DNA from: SMYC01 sp965197495
GTDB taxonomy: Bacteria; Acidobacteriota; Vicinamibacteria; Marinacidobacterales; SMYC01
Length of the DNA stretch: 64,000 nucleotides
Direction of reading: 5' to 3'
NCBI GenBank assembly: GCA_965197495.1
Contig: OZ240210.1
Location: 4,712,001 to 4,776,000, forward strand
A program made the position numbers and the translations under genes. The notes below the pieces were generated by a model. It was not told the origin of the DNA and ran no database searches. It was given only the letters and a program-made list of their open reading frames with translations. Shown here piece by piece: positions 27,999 to 37,612 of this stretch (its first letter is position 1; the number at the start of each line of letters is the position of its first letter).

Positions 27999-30665
27999 TC
28001 ATGGCTCGGCAGCCACAGGTGCTGGCTGCGGGTCGAGGGGTTGCAGGTCTCGTCCGGCGAGCGCCGCCGCGTCGGGTGCGAATCTTGTGGCGCGGAAAAC
28101 AGCGTAGGTGTCGTCCGCGACGAAGTGTGGCTGTGAGCCGTCGGGATTGCGCACGTTGCCGGAATAGGGGCTCCAGTACTCCCAAACAATCTCGCCCGTG
28201 GGAGTGACCTCCAAGAAGCGTCCTTGTGCGCCCGAGCAGATGACGGTGTGCCCGTTCGCGAGCCGATGCGCGCCGGAGATGAAGTTTGAATGAAAGGACG
28301 TCTTGTCGGGAGCTTCGTAGGTCCATGTCGGCTCGGCGGTCCCCAAAGGGCCGCTCGCCGGAAAGACGTAGCGCCCTTCGCTATCTATCGGCGGTGCGAT
28401 CTCGACGACGGCCGAGTAGTTACCTTCCGAGCTGCTCGGGTCGTTGTTGAAGACGAGCATGTTTCCGCCGCCTGGCAAGCTCTCGGGAATCCACCGGACG
28501 TCGTGCTGTCCGAATAATTGCCGCGCCGACTCGTCGCCGCGGCCATAGCTCTGAGGGTTCCCCCAGCGGTACAGGAGGTCGCCTCCCTTGCCCCAACGTC
28601 CGCCCGCGTGTCCCGCGGCTTCCTCAGTCGTGGTGCTGTGGTCGAGGATCCAGATCTCGTGGAAGCGCGGCGTGCTCAACGCGATTTGATCGAGAGCCGC
28701 GTTATAGGCGATCGCGTTGGTATGAAGATAATCGGAGAGCAAGTCCTGGGAGCTCGTATCGGCGGCCATGTAGCCGAGAGCCTTGAGCCGCTCGAGCTCC
28801 TCCGCATCAAACTCCGCGCGCTCACCATCGCCGTGGATGTTGATGAGCTCCGGATGTTCACTCGGGTCACCATAGCCATCCAAATTTGGATCGTGATCTT
28901 GAACGAGGTGCTCCCATGCATGCCACTCCCAGACGATGCGGGCCCCATCGGGCCGCACGGGCTCGAGCTCGAGCACCATATCGGGCCAAAGCCCCGCCTC
29001 GGGTATCGCGTCCGGCCGGCGACCGGCGCGAAGAACTTCCTCCGGGGATTTCCGTTCCCAAGCGATGGCGAGGACGTTTCCGTTCGGGAGCGGCTCGATG
29101 TCGTGATGCATGAGGCGCTTTTCGTTGGCGAGCTTGAAGTCCCAGACGAGCTCGCCGTCCCACGTGAATTCTCGAATGCGGCCGCCATGCCCTCCGATGG
29201 AGAACACGGGCACTTCAGGCTCGCGGGCCGTACGCAAAAGATGCCCGTTATCCAGCAAGTAGACGCTGACCCCAGGGGCGTAGTCGCTCTCCCATGTGTG
29301 CACGACGTTGCCGTCGTTATCGATAAGGTAAGTGACGCCCGAAAGGAGTGGCGAGAAGAGAACGTAGCCGGCGGAAACGGACGCCTCCTTGACGAGAAGA
29401 CCTCGAGGCGGCTCGGCAATATCTTCGGTCGTCTCGGTCGGGGAGGTGTTGGAGGCCCCTGAGGTATTGGAGGACGTAGGCAAGCTCCCGAGCGGAACGG
29501 GCATGATGTTCCATGTGAACCGCCCGAGATCATCCGTAAATGTCCACAAGGTCTCTCGCTGCCAGCCTTCGTCAGAAAGAACGTAACGCCTCAGCTCGGC
29601 CTGGTCGTCGCTCGCGACATAGAGCTCGTCGCGACCGTCCTCGTCCAAATCGAGAAGAATCGAGGCGTGCTCGAAACCCGAGGAGTCCGAGGCGATGAGC
29701 TCTTTCTTCCACATGCCCTCGCCCGGCCGCAAAAGCCAGAGGCCGGCTTTATGCGTCGCCGCCACCATTTCTTTCTTACCGTCGCCATCCACGTCACCCA
29801 CGGTGAGAAAACGACACAACTTGTCGTCGAGCGTGGCCACGATATTGGCCGCGGTCGGATCCGTGTCTTGATCGTAGCGGCGAATCTCCACCTTTCCCCC
29901 AGAGATCGCTTCCACGGACACGTAGAGCTCGTCTCGCCCGTCGCCATCGAGATCGTCGACGAGGATCTCCTTGGCGTGGCGGTCTCCGAGATCGACGACA
30001 TCCACCCGGCCTTCGCCGGATACGGGGACGTAGCGTGCGACTTTGCCGGGCTGCGGTGTTCCATCCACTTTGTTGGGTGCGGTGGGCGTGGCGTAGATCT
30101 CGAGAATGCCGTCGCCGTTCAAATCCCCGAGCTCGATCTCGTGGACGACGGTATCGGGCGTGCGGTCGAGCTCCTCGACGGAAAAACCGCCCGTACCGTC
30201 CGGCCGCAAGACCGCGACCACGCCTTGGTCATGCGTCGCGACGGCGATGGCTTGGGAGCCGTCGCCGTAGATGTCTCCGACCTCGGCGTCTCGCATGCGG
30301 CTGAACTTTCCTCCGAAATCCACGTCCCAGAGCGTGTCCAAGCTGCCATCGGCGCCCCATAGCTTCACGGCGGCCCTGCTGCCGCCGAGGGTCAGCAAGC
30401 TCGATCGATAGGCCATCGCCTTGTGGAAGACGTTGCTGTCAGGGTCCTCGATGAAGCGGTAGCGCCACGCCCCACCCTCGCGCGTGAGAATCCCAACGCG
30501 CGCGGGGAGCGGGTTGGGAGAGCCGTCTGCGTTCTCGCCGAGCGCGGCCATGCTCAGAACCAGCGCCTGATCGAGGTCAGGACCACCCCCGTCGCCGCAG
30601 GCACCTAGAAACAATGCGACCGTGATCCACACGGCCAGAGCCAACCATTTCTCGCGTCTCGTCAT
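27999..30665 (-). CDS. Lipoprotein fusing FG-GAP repeats to an arylsulfotransferase-like propeller
   Basis: An 888-residue protein. The lipoprotein signal ends L-F-L-G-A-C. Residues ~60-420 contain FG-GAP/VCBS-like repeats with calcium-binding loops (D-L-N-G-D-G-I-L-E-I, D-L-D-G-D-G-R-D-E-L, D-V-D-G-D-G-K-K-E-M, D-L-D-E-D-G-R-D-E-L). A low-complexity Ser/Thr linker follows at ~430-450. Residues ~460-870 match the ASST-type propeller (Y-L-I-D-N-D-G-N-V-V-H-T-W, L-M-H-H-D-I-E-P-L-P-N-G-N, G-Q-H-D-V-R-W, E-I-V-W-E-Y-W). ASST transfers sulfate between phenolic compounds; activity here is inferred. Membrane-anchored and periplasmic or surface-exposed. It starts 90 bp from the divergent VPS10-type gene. 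Confidence 0.8.
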   Translation of the reverse strand: MTRREKWLALAVWITVALFLGACGDGGGPDLDQALVLSMAALGENADGSPNPLPARVGILTREGGAWRYRFIEDPDSNVFHKAMAYRSSLLTLGGSRAAVKLWGADGSLDTLWDVDFGGKFSRMRDAEVGDIYGDGSQAIAVATHDQGVVAVLRPDGTGGFSVEELDRTPDTVVHEIELGDLNGDGILEIYATPTAPNKVDGTPQPGKVARYVPVSGEGRVDVVDLGDRHAKEILVDDLDGDGRDELYVSVEAISGGKVEIRRYDQDTDPTAANIVATLDDKLCRFLTVGDVDGDGKKEMVAATHKAGLWLLRPGEGMWKKELIASDSSGFEHASILLDLDEDGRDELYVASDDQAELRRYVLSDEGWQRETLWTFTDDLGRFTWNIMPVPLGSLPTSSNTSGASNTSPTETTEDIAEPPRGLLVKEASVSAGYVLFSPLLSGVTYLIDNDGNVVHTWESDYAPGVSVYLLDNGHLLRTAREPEVPVFSIGGHGGRIREFTWDGELVWDFKLANEKRLMHHDIEPLPNGNVLAIAWERKSPEEVLRAGRRPDAIPEAGLWPDMVLELEPVRPDGARIVWEWHAWEHLVQDHDPNLDGYGDPSEHPELINIHGDGERAEFDAEELERLKALGYMAADTSSQDLLSDYLHTNAIAYNAALDQIALSTPRFHEIWILDHSTTTEEAAGHAGGRWGKGGDLLYRWGNPQSYGRGDESARQLFGQHDVRWIPESLPGGGNMLVFNNDPSSSEGNYSAVVEIAPPIDSEGRYVFPASGPLGTAEPTWTYEAPDKTSFHSNFISGAHRLANGHTVICSGAQGRFLEVTPTGEIVWEYWSPYSGNVRNPDGSQPHFVADDTYAVFRATRFAPDAAALAGRDLQPLDPQPAPVAAEP

Positions 30666-30755
30666 GCGCTCGAGCTCCCAGCAATCATATGCCGTACAAT
30701 ATACGACCTGCCGGTCTTTTCGAAGCCGACATTATTAAATGTAGGAGGCTGAGCC

Positions 30756-33700
30756 ATGAATCGACTCGTCCCGGCCATCCTGGCCCTATCGTTTGTTTTG
30801 GTCCTTGCCCCTGGAAGCGTCGCTGTTGCTCAAGAGACGAGCACAGTGGAGCTCGTGCTGAGCCAGCTCGAGTGGCGCAATATCGGGCCCGCCATCATGG
30901 GTGGGCGCATCGACGACTTTGCCGTCGTGGAATCCAATCCGCATATCGCGTTCACCGCGACCGCGTCGGCCGGCATCTGGAAGACGACGAATAACGGTGT
31001 GACGTGGAAGCCGCTCTTCGAAGATCAGCCCGTCTCGAGTATCGGCAACATCGCGGTGGCCCCGTCCGACCCTTCGATCCTCTGGGCGGGAACCGGCGAG
31101 GCTGCGAATCGCCAGAGCTCGTCCTGGGGTGACGGCGTCTACAAGTCGACCGATGCCGGCGAAAGCTGGACCCACATGGGTCTCGAAAATACGCATCACA
31201 TCGGCCGGGTTCACATCCATCCGCGAAACCCGGATGTCGTCTATGTCGCGGCGATCGGCCATCTCTGGGGTCCCAACGACGAGCGCGGCGTCTACAAGAC
31301 GACCGATGGCGGCAAGACCTGGACGAATACGAAGTTCATCGACGAGAACACTGGCTTCATCGATCTGGCCATGGATTCCGAGAGCCCTGACACGCTCTAC
31401 GCCGCGGCCTATCAGAGGCGGCGTCGCGCCTACGGGTTCAACGGTGGCGGGCCGTCAGGCGCTCTCTACAAGACGACCGACGGCGGCGCGAGCTGGAAGA
31501 AGCTCACCGAGGGGCTTCCCACTGGAGATACGGGGCGCATCGGGATCGATATTTATCGCAAAGACCCGCGTATCGTCTACGCCATCATCCAGAACGAGGA
31601 AGGCGGCATCTTTCGCTCCGAGGACAAGGGCGCGAGCTGGACGCGGATGAGCGATACCAACCCCCGGCCGATGTATTACAGCACCATCCGCATCGACCCT
31701 CAGAACGACCAGCGCATCTGGGTCATGGGAGCGCGGATGTTCTACTCGGAGGACGGCGGTAAGACGTTCACCAACGATCGCGTGACGATGATTCACGGCG
31801 ATTTTCACGCGATGTGGATCAACCCACAGAATTCCAACCACATGCTCCTGGGCTCCGACGGCGGCATCCACTATTCGTACGATCGCGGTCTGACGTGGGA
31901 TTTCGTCAATACGCTCGCGCTCGGCCAGTTCTACGAAGTTGGCTACGACATGGAAACGCCCTACAACATCTATGGCGGGCTCCAAGACAACGGGAGCTGG
32001 GGCGGTCCCGTGCGCACCCGCTACCAGCAGGGAATCACGAACGAAGATTGGTTCCGCGTCGGCGGAGGAGACGGTTTCTACACTCAGATCGACCCCAACG
32101 ATCCCACAACCGTCTATGTCGAGTCCCAAAACGGGAACTTGCAGCGGCTCGACCTCGAGAGCCTCGAAACCAAGAGCATCCGGCCCGAGCCGGACGAGGG
32201 CGAAACGCGCTACCGGTTCGACTGGAACTCTCCGGTGCTGATCTCACCGCACGACTCGACGACGATCTACTACGGCGGGAACCGTTTGTTCACGTCCAAA
32301 AATCGTGGCGACGTGTGGACGCGAAGCGTGGACCTGACGAAGAACATGGACCGCGACGAGATGCCGATCATGGGCGTGATGCCGAGCGACGAGACCCTGT
32401 CGCGAAACGACGGGATCTCGAGCTACGGCCAAATCATCACGATTAGCGAGTCACCGTTGAAAGCGGGACTTCTTTATGTGGGGACCGACGACGGCAACCT
32501 GCAAGTCTCGCGTGACAGCGGCGAGAGCTGGACCAACGTTTTCGACCGACTCACCGGCGTTCCCGACCCGACCTATGTCAGTCGTGTGGTCGCCTCACGC
32601 TATGCGGAAGGACGCGTCTACGCGACGCTCGACGGGCACCGCAACGACGACTTCGGCACCTACGTCTTTGTGAGCGACGACCACGGAGAAAGCTGGCGCC
32701 GGATCACGAGCGGCATGCCCGAAGGCCACACGATGAACGTCATCCGCGAGCATCCACGGAACGAGAATCTGCTCGTCGCCGGCGGAGAGCTCGGCGCCTA
32801 CGTGTCGCTCGATCGCGGCGCGACGTGGCACGAGCTTACCGGCCCACTCCCGCGCGTACCCGTCGACGACATCACCATCCACCCACGCGAGAACGATCTC
32901 ATCCTTGCGACCCACGGACGCAGCATCTGGGTGCTAGACGACATGACGCCTCTCGAAAAGATGAGCGAGTCCGTGATGAGCGCCGACCTACATCTGTTCG
33001 AGATCCGCGACGCGATCGGCTACCGCTCCTTTCGTCACAAGGGAAATACCGGACACAAGATGTTCATCGCTCCCAATCCGCCCGAGGGGGCGCTCGTCTC
33101 CTATTACCTGAAAGACGAGCAACCTCCAGAAGAAGAGGGCGAAAGTGAGATCCACATCACCGTGACCGACGCATCGGGGCGCGTCGTGCGTGAGCTCGAA
33201 AGCTCTGGGCAGCGCGGGCTGAACCGAGTCAACTGGGATCTGAGATACGACGCGCCGATACCGCCGATACCGGGTGCGTCAACGGGAGGGGGCGGGTTCG
33301 GTGCTCCGCCACCAGGGCCGAGGGTGCTCCCGGGGACGTACACCGTCAAAGTGGTGCTAGGCGACCACGAGGCGACGCGCTCGGTGAGCGTGAGCGATGA
33401 TCCCAATGTGCGCGCCACATCAAGCGATCGGCGTGCCCACCTGGACTACTTGCTGGAGCTGCGGCGCTTGATCTCGGACATGCACGAGGCCCATCAGATG
33501 GCGGCTGACCTCGACGAGCAGCTCACGAGCCTCGACGCGTCGCTCGAGAAAGCGGACACGGTGCCCGAGTCGGTGACGACGGCACTCGCCGCCGCTCAGG
33601 AGAAAGTCGGCGAGGCCACGAGACTCTTGTCACGCAACGAAGGCCGGAGCGGCTTCGGCGGGGGCGGCCCACGGCCTCTATTCCAAAGAATGTCACGCAA

Positions 33701-33905
33701 CGCGCGAGCCGTCGACGGATACACCGACGCGCCGAGCGCGAAGCAGAAGTCTCAGTTAACCGCCTGGTCGCGGGAGCTCACCGAGCGCAGGAGCGCGCTC
33801 GACGCCGCCGTGAGCGGAGAAGTGGCGGAGCTCAACCGCGCGATCGAGGAGAGCGCCGTTCCCCGGATTCTGGCAAGACCGGTAGGACGCCCGACGTCTC
33901 AATAA
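30756..33905 (+). CDS. VPS10/sortilin-type BNR-repeat exported protein
   Basis: A 1049-residue protein with signal peptide (I-L-A-L-S-F-V-L-V-L-A-P-G-S) and RBS GGAGG. The N-terminal ~700 residues form BNR/sortilin-type propellers with many S-x-D-x-G-x-T-W boxes (T-T-N-N-G-V-T-W, S-T-D-A-G-E-S-W, T-T-D-G-G-K-T-W, S-E-D-K-G-A-S-W). The C-terminal ~280 residues hold a FlgD/Ig-like segment (G-L-N-R-V-N-W-D-L-R-Y) and a helical tail. Homologues are abundant in Acidobacteriota and Gemmatimonadota, usually labelled glycosyl hydrolase, but the enzyme role is not established. Intact. The ISL3 copy 2 target duplication begins at its stop codon. Confidence 0.85.
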   Translation: MNRLVPAILALSFVLVLAPGSVAVAQETSTVELVLSQLEWRNIGPAIMGGRIDDFAVVESNPHIAFTATASAGIWKTTNNGVTWKPLFEDQPVSSIGNIAVAPSDPSILWAGTGEAANRQSSSWGDGVYKSTDAGESWTHMGLENTHHIGRVHIHPRNPDVVYVAAIGHLWGPNDERGVYKTTDGGKTWTNTKFIDENTGFIDLAMDSESPDTLYAAAYQRRRRAYGFNGGGPSGALYKTTDGGASWKKLTEGLPTGDTGRIGIDIYRKDPRIVYAIIQNEEGGIFRSEDKGASWTRMSDTNPRPMYYSTIRIDPQNDQRIWVMGARMFYSEDGGKTFTNDRVTMIHGDFHAMWINPQNSNHMLLGSDGGIHYSYDRGLTWDFVNTLALGQFYEVGYDMETPYNIYGGLQDNGSWGGPVRTRYQQGITNEDWFRVGGGDGFYTQIDPNDPTTVYVESQNGNLQRLDLESLETKSIRPEPDEGETRYRFDWNSPVLISPHDSTTIYYGGNRLFTSKNRGDVWTRSVDLTKNMDRDEMPIMGVMPSDETLSRNDGISSYGQIITISESPLKAGLLYVGTDDGNLQVSRDSGESWTNVFDRLTGVPDPTYVSRVVASRYAEGRVYATLDGHRNDDFGTYVFVSDDHGESWRRITSGMPEGHTMNVIREHPRNENLLVAGGELGAYVSLDRGATWHELTGPLPRVPVDDITIHPRENDLILATHGRSIWVLDDMTPLEKMSESVMSADLHLFEIRDAIGYRSFRHKGNTGHKMFIAPNPPEGALVSYYLKDEQPPEEEGESEIHITVTDASGRVVRELESSGQRGLNRVNWDLRYDAPIPPIPGASTGGGGFGAPPPGPRVLPGTYTVKVVLGDHEATRSVSVSDDPNVRATSSDRRAHLDYLLELRRLISDMHEAHQMAADLDEQLTSLDASLEKADTVPESVTTALAAAQEKVGEATRLLSRNEGRSGFGGGGPRPLFQRMSRNARAVDGYTDAPSAKQKSQLTAWSRELTERRSALDAAVSGEVAELNRAIEESAVPRILARPVGRPTSQ

Positions 33906-33978
33906 TTAAAGGTTCTCCTGTCGTTTCGGGGGGTCTGATTTGTGTTGGAGGGCATGGCCTATGGACGCTGCCGCGATT

Positions 33979-34260
33979 GTGGAAAACGCCGGAAACTCCG
34001 GGCGAGAGAGGCGTTTAGGGAAAGGTTGTGAGCACGTACAAACGTGGAGCGGCGTTTTCCACAATCGCTTGGAAAACGCTTCGCGTTTCCCACGAGCGCC
34101 CACAGGCCCCTCCTGGTATATATACAAGAAAGATTAATTCATATGGAATGAGGAAGGGGGGTCGATTAGTGGAGGCTATGGAAAACGCCCTTCCAGGCTT
34201 CGAAGAGAACTCAGTCGTGAGCAAGGTCTGAACGACCAGAACCGTGGGGGCGTTTCCCAC
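33979..34260 (+). repeat. Iterated GGAAAACGCC motifs in the ISL3 left arm
   Basis: Within the ~420-bp non-coding left arm, the motif occurs as GTGGAAAACGCC (33979-33990), inverted GGCGTTTTCCAC (34051-34062), GGAAAACGCT (34071-34080), GGAAAACGCC (34180-34189) and inverted with one change (34249-34260). Copy 1 has the same set. The repeats may be transposase-binding sites. This is also the content of the long gene-free stretches at 33911-34331 and 22424-22846. Confidence 0.7.
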
Positions 34261-34331
34261 AGCCTCGTCTCCCGCTGAGGGGCAGTGGCATTTGGTGAGG
34301 CCCGTGGGTTGAGAGGGTAAGCCATGTGTAG

Positions 34332-35805
34332 ATGCGCATCGGCGAGAACGCTAGAATCTTTTTTTCCGAAAGAGAAAAGAGCGTTCCCGCGATGCGCGTT
34401 ACTACGTTAGTCAACAAGCTCATCGGATTGCAAGGCCTGTGGGTCCGAGGTTTCCACTTCCAGGCGGACAAAGCCAGAGTGGTGGTGGATGTAGTACCAC
34501 GGAGGAGGAAGCCTCTGTGCGGGATTTGCGGACGAAAGGTCCGCAAGAACAAAGATCGCTACAATCGCTACTGGCGGCACTTGGACCTGTTCGGAGTCCG
34601 GACCTATCTTCGCTACTCGATCCGACGAGTGGTATGTCGGCGGTGTGGAGTGGTCAGAGAAAAGGTGCCTTGGGCCGACAAGGGAAGCCGCTTTACCAAA
34701 AGCTTCGAGCAAGAGGTAGCGTGGCTGGCACAGAGGACGGACGTCAGCGCCGTAGCGAACTATTTCCGAGTGACGTGGCGTTCGGTGCGACGGATCATCC
34801 AGCGAGTGGTTGCCGAGCAGCGGGATGAGCGGCGCGAGCTCGATGGATTGCGGGTGATTGGGATGGACGAGATCAGCTACCGCAAACGCCACAAGTACTT
34901 AACCCTAATCGCAAATAAACGTCACCGTGTCTGAGGTCTTTGGCCCCGTGAATAGTACCTTTTCCAGGTTCTGCATACACCGTGCAGAATCACCTATAGT
35001 GGCGGCGAGTGGGTGCCCCAGCACGAGCTTCTCGCCTGCGCCCAGTGCGGCTGTTTCGCATTTTCGTGCTTCGAAGATTTTGCGATTAGGGTTAACAGTG
35101 GTAATAGACCATCTCAGCGGCCGGGTCGTCTGGGCGGGAAAGGAGCGCAAGGCCAAGACGCTGCTGCGGTTTTTCCGCAAGCTCGGACCACAAAGAGCCG
35201 CGGAGCTCGAAGCGGTCAGCATGGACATGTGGGAGCCGTACATAACTGTCGTCGGCAAAAAGGCTCCTCAGGCACGGGTGATCTTTGACCGCTTCCACAT
35301 CGTCAAGCATCTGAACGAGGCCGTGGATAAGACCCGGCGCGAGCTGGTGCGCGAGCTCAAAGGGACTGCCCGGCGCAACCTCAAGAACACCAAGTTTCCC
35401 CTTCTCAAGGCCAAACACAACCGCAGTGCGAAAGACAAACGGGTGCTCCGCGAGCAGGTGCGAGCTAATCGTCGCCTCTACCGCGCCATGCTTCTGCGCG
35501 ACGACTTCATGGACCTCTACACCTACAAAACCGAGACATGGGCCAAGAAGTTTCTCCGAGGATGGCTGCGGCGCGCTATGAGCTCGAGGATAGAGCCCGT
35601 CAAACGCGCGGCGAAGATGATCCGCAGCCACTTCGATGGCGTCATCGCGTGGGTCACGTGGAGACTCAGCAACGGCCGACTCGAAGGAATGAACAACAAA
35701 ATCCGGCTGCTGAGCCACCGCAGCTTTGGACTCCACTCTGCCGAAGCTCTCATCAGTCTCGTCTACCTAAACTGTGGCGGTCTCACCCTCGAGAGGATCC
35801 ACTGA
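34332..35805 (+). pseudogene. ISL3 transposase interrupted by a MITE
   Basis: The same protein as in copy 1: zf-ISL3 finger and first catalytic Asp before the insertion (ends H-K-Y-L at 34900), and the second Asp and Glu afterwards (from V-V-I-D-H at ~35097 to 35805). Removing 34903-35091 plus one TTAA restores a ~430-residue transposase. Alternative frames run through the MITE, giving chimeric ends (A-N-K-R-H-R-V). As it stands the transposase is split, so neither ISL3 copy in the window encodes a whole transposase. Confidence 0.9.
34903..35091 (+). mobile_element. 189-bp MITE with IS1380-like ends
   Basis: Terminal inverted repeats match perfectly for 13 bp (CCCTAATCGCAAA) and are flanked by TTAA duplicates (34899-34902 and 35092-35095). 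The interior has no coding frame and is not an internal deletion of the IS1380 at 20344-21852; only the tips are shared. It occupies the identical TTAA of the ISL3 transposase gene that IS1380 occupies in copy 1. Probably a non-autonomous element mobilised by an IS1380 transposase. Confidence 0.85.
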
Positions 35806-35823
35806 AATGGCAGGAGAGGCTGA

Positions 35824-37431
35824 TTAAAAAGGAGACGTGAGCTCGGCGACTTCGGAGTCGTTTGGTCGGTGTTGTTGAGCTTTTCGAAACGCTTCGAGAG
35901 CTCGTTCCCGATCGCCCAGCTGGGCATGCGCCCGACTGAGGACTAGCTGGACGTAGAAACGGTCACGGCTCTCCTCGGGCAGCGCGATCAGAATCTGTCG
36001 CGCTTCTCGGGCGTCTCCGTTCTCGAGATGAGCCCAGGCGAGAGTGACGCGGTAGGACGGATTGTGCGGATACGCCGCGGACACCTCCCGAGCGACGTCG
36101 AGGGCCTTTTCGGTCTCGAGCCCTAGGCGCAAGCATTCCCACGCGTAGTGGTTCAGGCGTTGCAGGCGGAATGGCGCGTCGCTTTTGGCGAATCGTTCGA
36201 GCTCCTCCACGTAGAGCGCGTACAATTTTCTGGCTCTGTTTTCGTTTCCGAGAGCCTCATAGCATTCAGCCGCCTCGCGGCGCCAGGTCAATGGGAGCTC
36301 GCGCTTGGAATCGGATACACTAATCTTCTCGTAGAGCTCTGCCGCCTCCTCGTAACGCTTTTGTCGCTTGCGGACATCCGCCAGATGCCGCTTCAAGCCG
36401 TCTCCGTTCGGCGAAGCCTCGGCGGCCGCTTCGATGTAGCGGTCCAAGTCAGCGTTCATGGGAAGCTCCACTTTCCCTCGCTCGTACACGGCATAGAAGC
36501 GCCCCTTTTCGATAACGAGCGCCGCCTGGTGTCCACCCACGTAAACTTCGAACATGCCGGTATCGATCAGAATCGCGGCCCCGTCGAATCGCGGCTCGAT
36601 GAGACCGAAGGTGATCGTATGCGCCATGACCATCGTGCGGACACCGAGCGCGGCAAGCACGGTGCGCAGCTCGTCCCGAACGCCCTCCACCGACGAAGCG
36701 GGAATCTGGTCGGAAAAGCGCCGCGACATCAGCGGCCCTTCGTCTCTCAACGAGAAACTTTCGGGCCAGTCCTCTCTATCCAAATCGGCGCGCACGCGGC
36801 GATTGATCTCCGCAAGCCCGAGTCCCACTACCTCTGGAGTAACGCCTCCATGGACGAAAAGGAGATCCCCAATTCGGACGACAGCGTTGTTCCTCCGAAG
36901 CCATCGCCCATATTCGCCCTCGGCGCTGTACGCTTCGCGGAGAGCCAGCAACCCCCGGGGAACGTTCTTGACGTCTCGAAACCTTCTCAGCGCGTGATCG
37001 TGCACGCCGTCGAAGGCCTTCACTTCGGCGTCGGAGACATACCCGAGGGCTCCCACCGCGTTGTAGAACTCATGGTTTCCGATGAGGGCATGCACCTCTC
37101 CGCCGGCGGCCTCCGCCTGGGGCTCGAGCTTCATGAGGAGGTCGAGCACCTTGCGAGAGTCAGGGCCTCGGTCGAGCACGTCGCCCGTTTGCACCAGGTG
37201 CGTCTCGGCGCCGATCCAGTCGAGCCCGTCGTCGACGAGCCCCGTCGCTTTCAAGTTCGCGACGAATGTGCCGAAGGCTCCGTGAACGTCGCCGATGGCC
37301 ACGATACGATCGACGGCTTCGAACTCGGAGGGGATGGGTTGCGCGTGCAGGACTGCCGGCCCGGAAACGAAGAGGAGCGTGGCAAGGATCGCCTGTCCCG
37401 TGCTGAGAGAACCATACCGTTGAAAGATCAT
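35824..37431 (-). CDS. Exported PPP-type metallophosphatase with C-terminal TPR region
   Basis: A 535-residue protein. The signal peptide is T-G-Q-A-I-L-A-T-L-L-F-V-S-G-P-A-V-L-H-A-Q. The calcineurin-like core shows all PPP motifs: G-D-V-H-G, G-D-V-L-D-R-G, G-N-H-E-F-Y-N, V-H-G-G and M-A-H-T. Residues ~330-530 hold tetratricopeptide-like helices (R-Y-E-E-A-A-E-L-Y-E-K; A-W-A-H-L-E-N-G-D-A-R-E-A-R). It resembles Shewanella-type bacterial PPP phosphatases with an added TPR scaffold. Periplasmic phosphoesterase; substrate unknown. Its stop touches the ISL3 copy 2 duplication but the reading frame is intact. Confidence 0.83.
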   Translation of the reverse strand: MIFQRYGSLSTGQAILATLLFVSGPAVLHAQPIPSEFEAVDRIVAIGDVHGAFGTFVANLKATGLVDDGLDWIGAETHLVQTGDVLDRGPDSRKVLDLLMKLEPQAEAAGGEVHALIGNHEFYNAVGALGYVSDAEVKAFDGVHDHALRRFRDVKNVPRGLLALREAYSAEGEYGRWLRRNNAVVRIGDLLFVHGGVTPEVVGLGLAEINRRVRADLDREDWPESFSLRDEGPLMSRRFSDQIPASSVEGVRDELRTVLAALGVRTMVMAHTITFGLIEPRFDGAAILIDTGMFEVYVGGHQAALVIEKGRFYAVYERGKVELPMNADLDRYIEAAAEASPNGDGLKRHLADVRKRQKRYEEAAELYEKISVSDSKRELPLTWRREAAECYEALGNENRARKLYALYVEELERFAKSDAPFRLQRLNHYAWECLRLGLETEKALDVAREVSAAYPHNPSYRVTLAWAHLENGDAREARQILIALPEESRDRFYVQLVLSRAHAQLGDRERALEAFRKAQQHRPNDSEVAELTSPF

Positions 37432-37526
37432 GGTTCAGTGTCTACCGTTTCGCCTCCGGCGGGGCCAATTCTACCACCGCTTGACTGGCACTGGCCCCGA
37501 TTGAATCTCGACATTCGAACCGTTCC

Positions 37527-37612
37527 GACAGACAACTAACGGCAAAACGTTTCCGCGGAAACGCCGATACGGCTTTTCGAGCGTCGATCGTTGGGCGCTT
37601 GCCGACTTGCAG
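37527..37612. repeat. Palindrome-containing repeat upstream of VapBC module 1
   Basis: Starts with a P-T-D-N-stop coding tail and contains the perfect 16-bp palindrome CGTTTCCGCGGAAACG (37548-37563) followed by a conserved TTCGAGCG...GGGCGCT...GACTTGC block. A second copy with scattered differences is at 42757-42848, and in both cases a PIN-type toxin-antitoxin module starts about 30-60 bp later. A third palindrome occurs inside the DUF222-HNH gene (38914-38929). Confidence 0.7.

Larger units (their letters stand above)
33911..35820 (+). mobile_element. ISL3-family element, copy 2 (contains a 189-bp MITE)
   Basis: The same terminal repeats as copy 1 (GGTTCTCCTG at 33911; GCAGGAGAGGC ending at 35820). 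The flanks are TAATTAAA (33903-33910) and TGATTAAA (35821-35828), an 8-bp duplication with one change. It lies exactly between two convergent genes, touching both stop codons (TAA 33903-33905; complement TAA 35824-35826) without damaging either. Minus the MITE and its TTAA the element is ~1.72 kb. The two ISL3 copies are nearly identical, so movement was recent. Confidence 0.92.

Noticed and set aside
36148..37539. 463-codon plus-strand frame opposite the phosphatase-TPR gene
   Set aside because: The minus strand has clear PPP motifs; the plus frame is low-complexity shadow.
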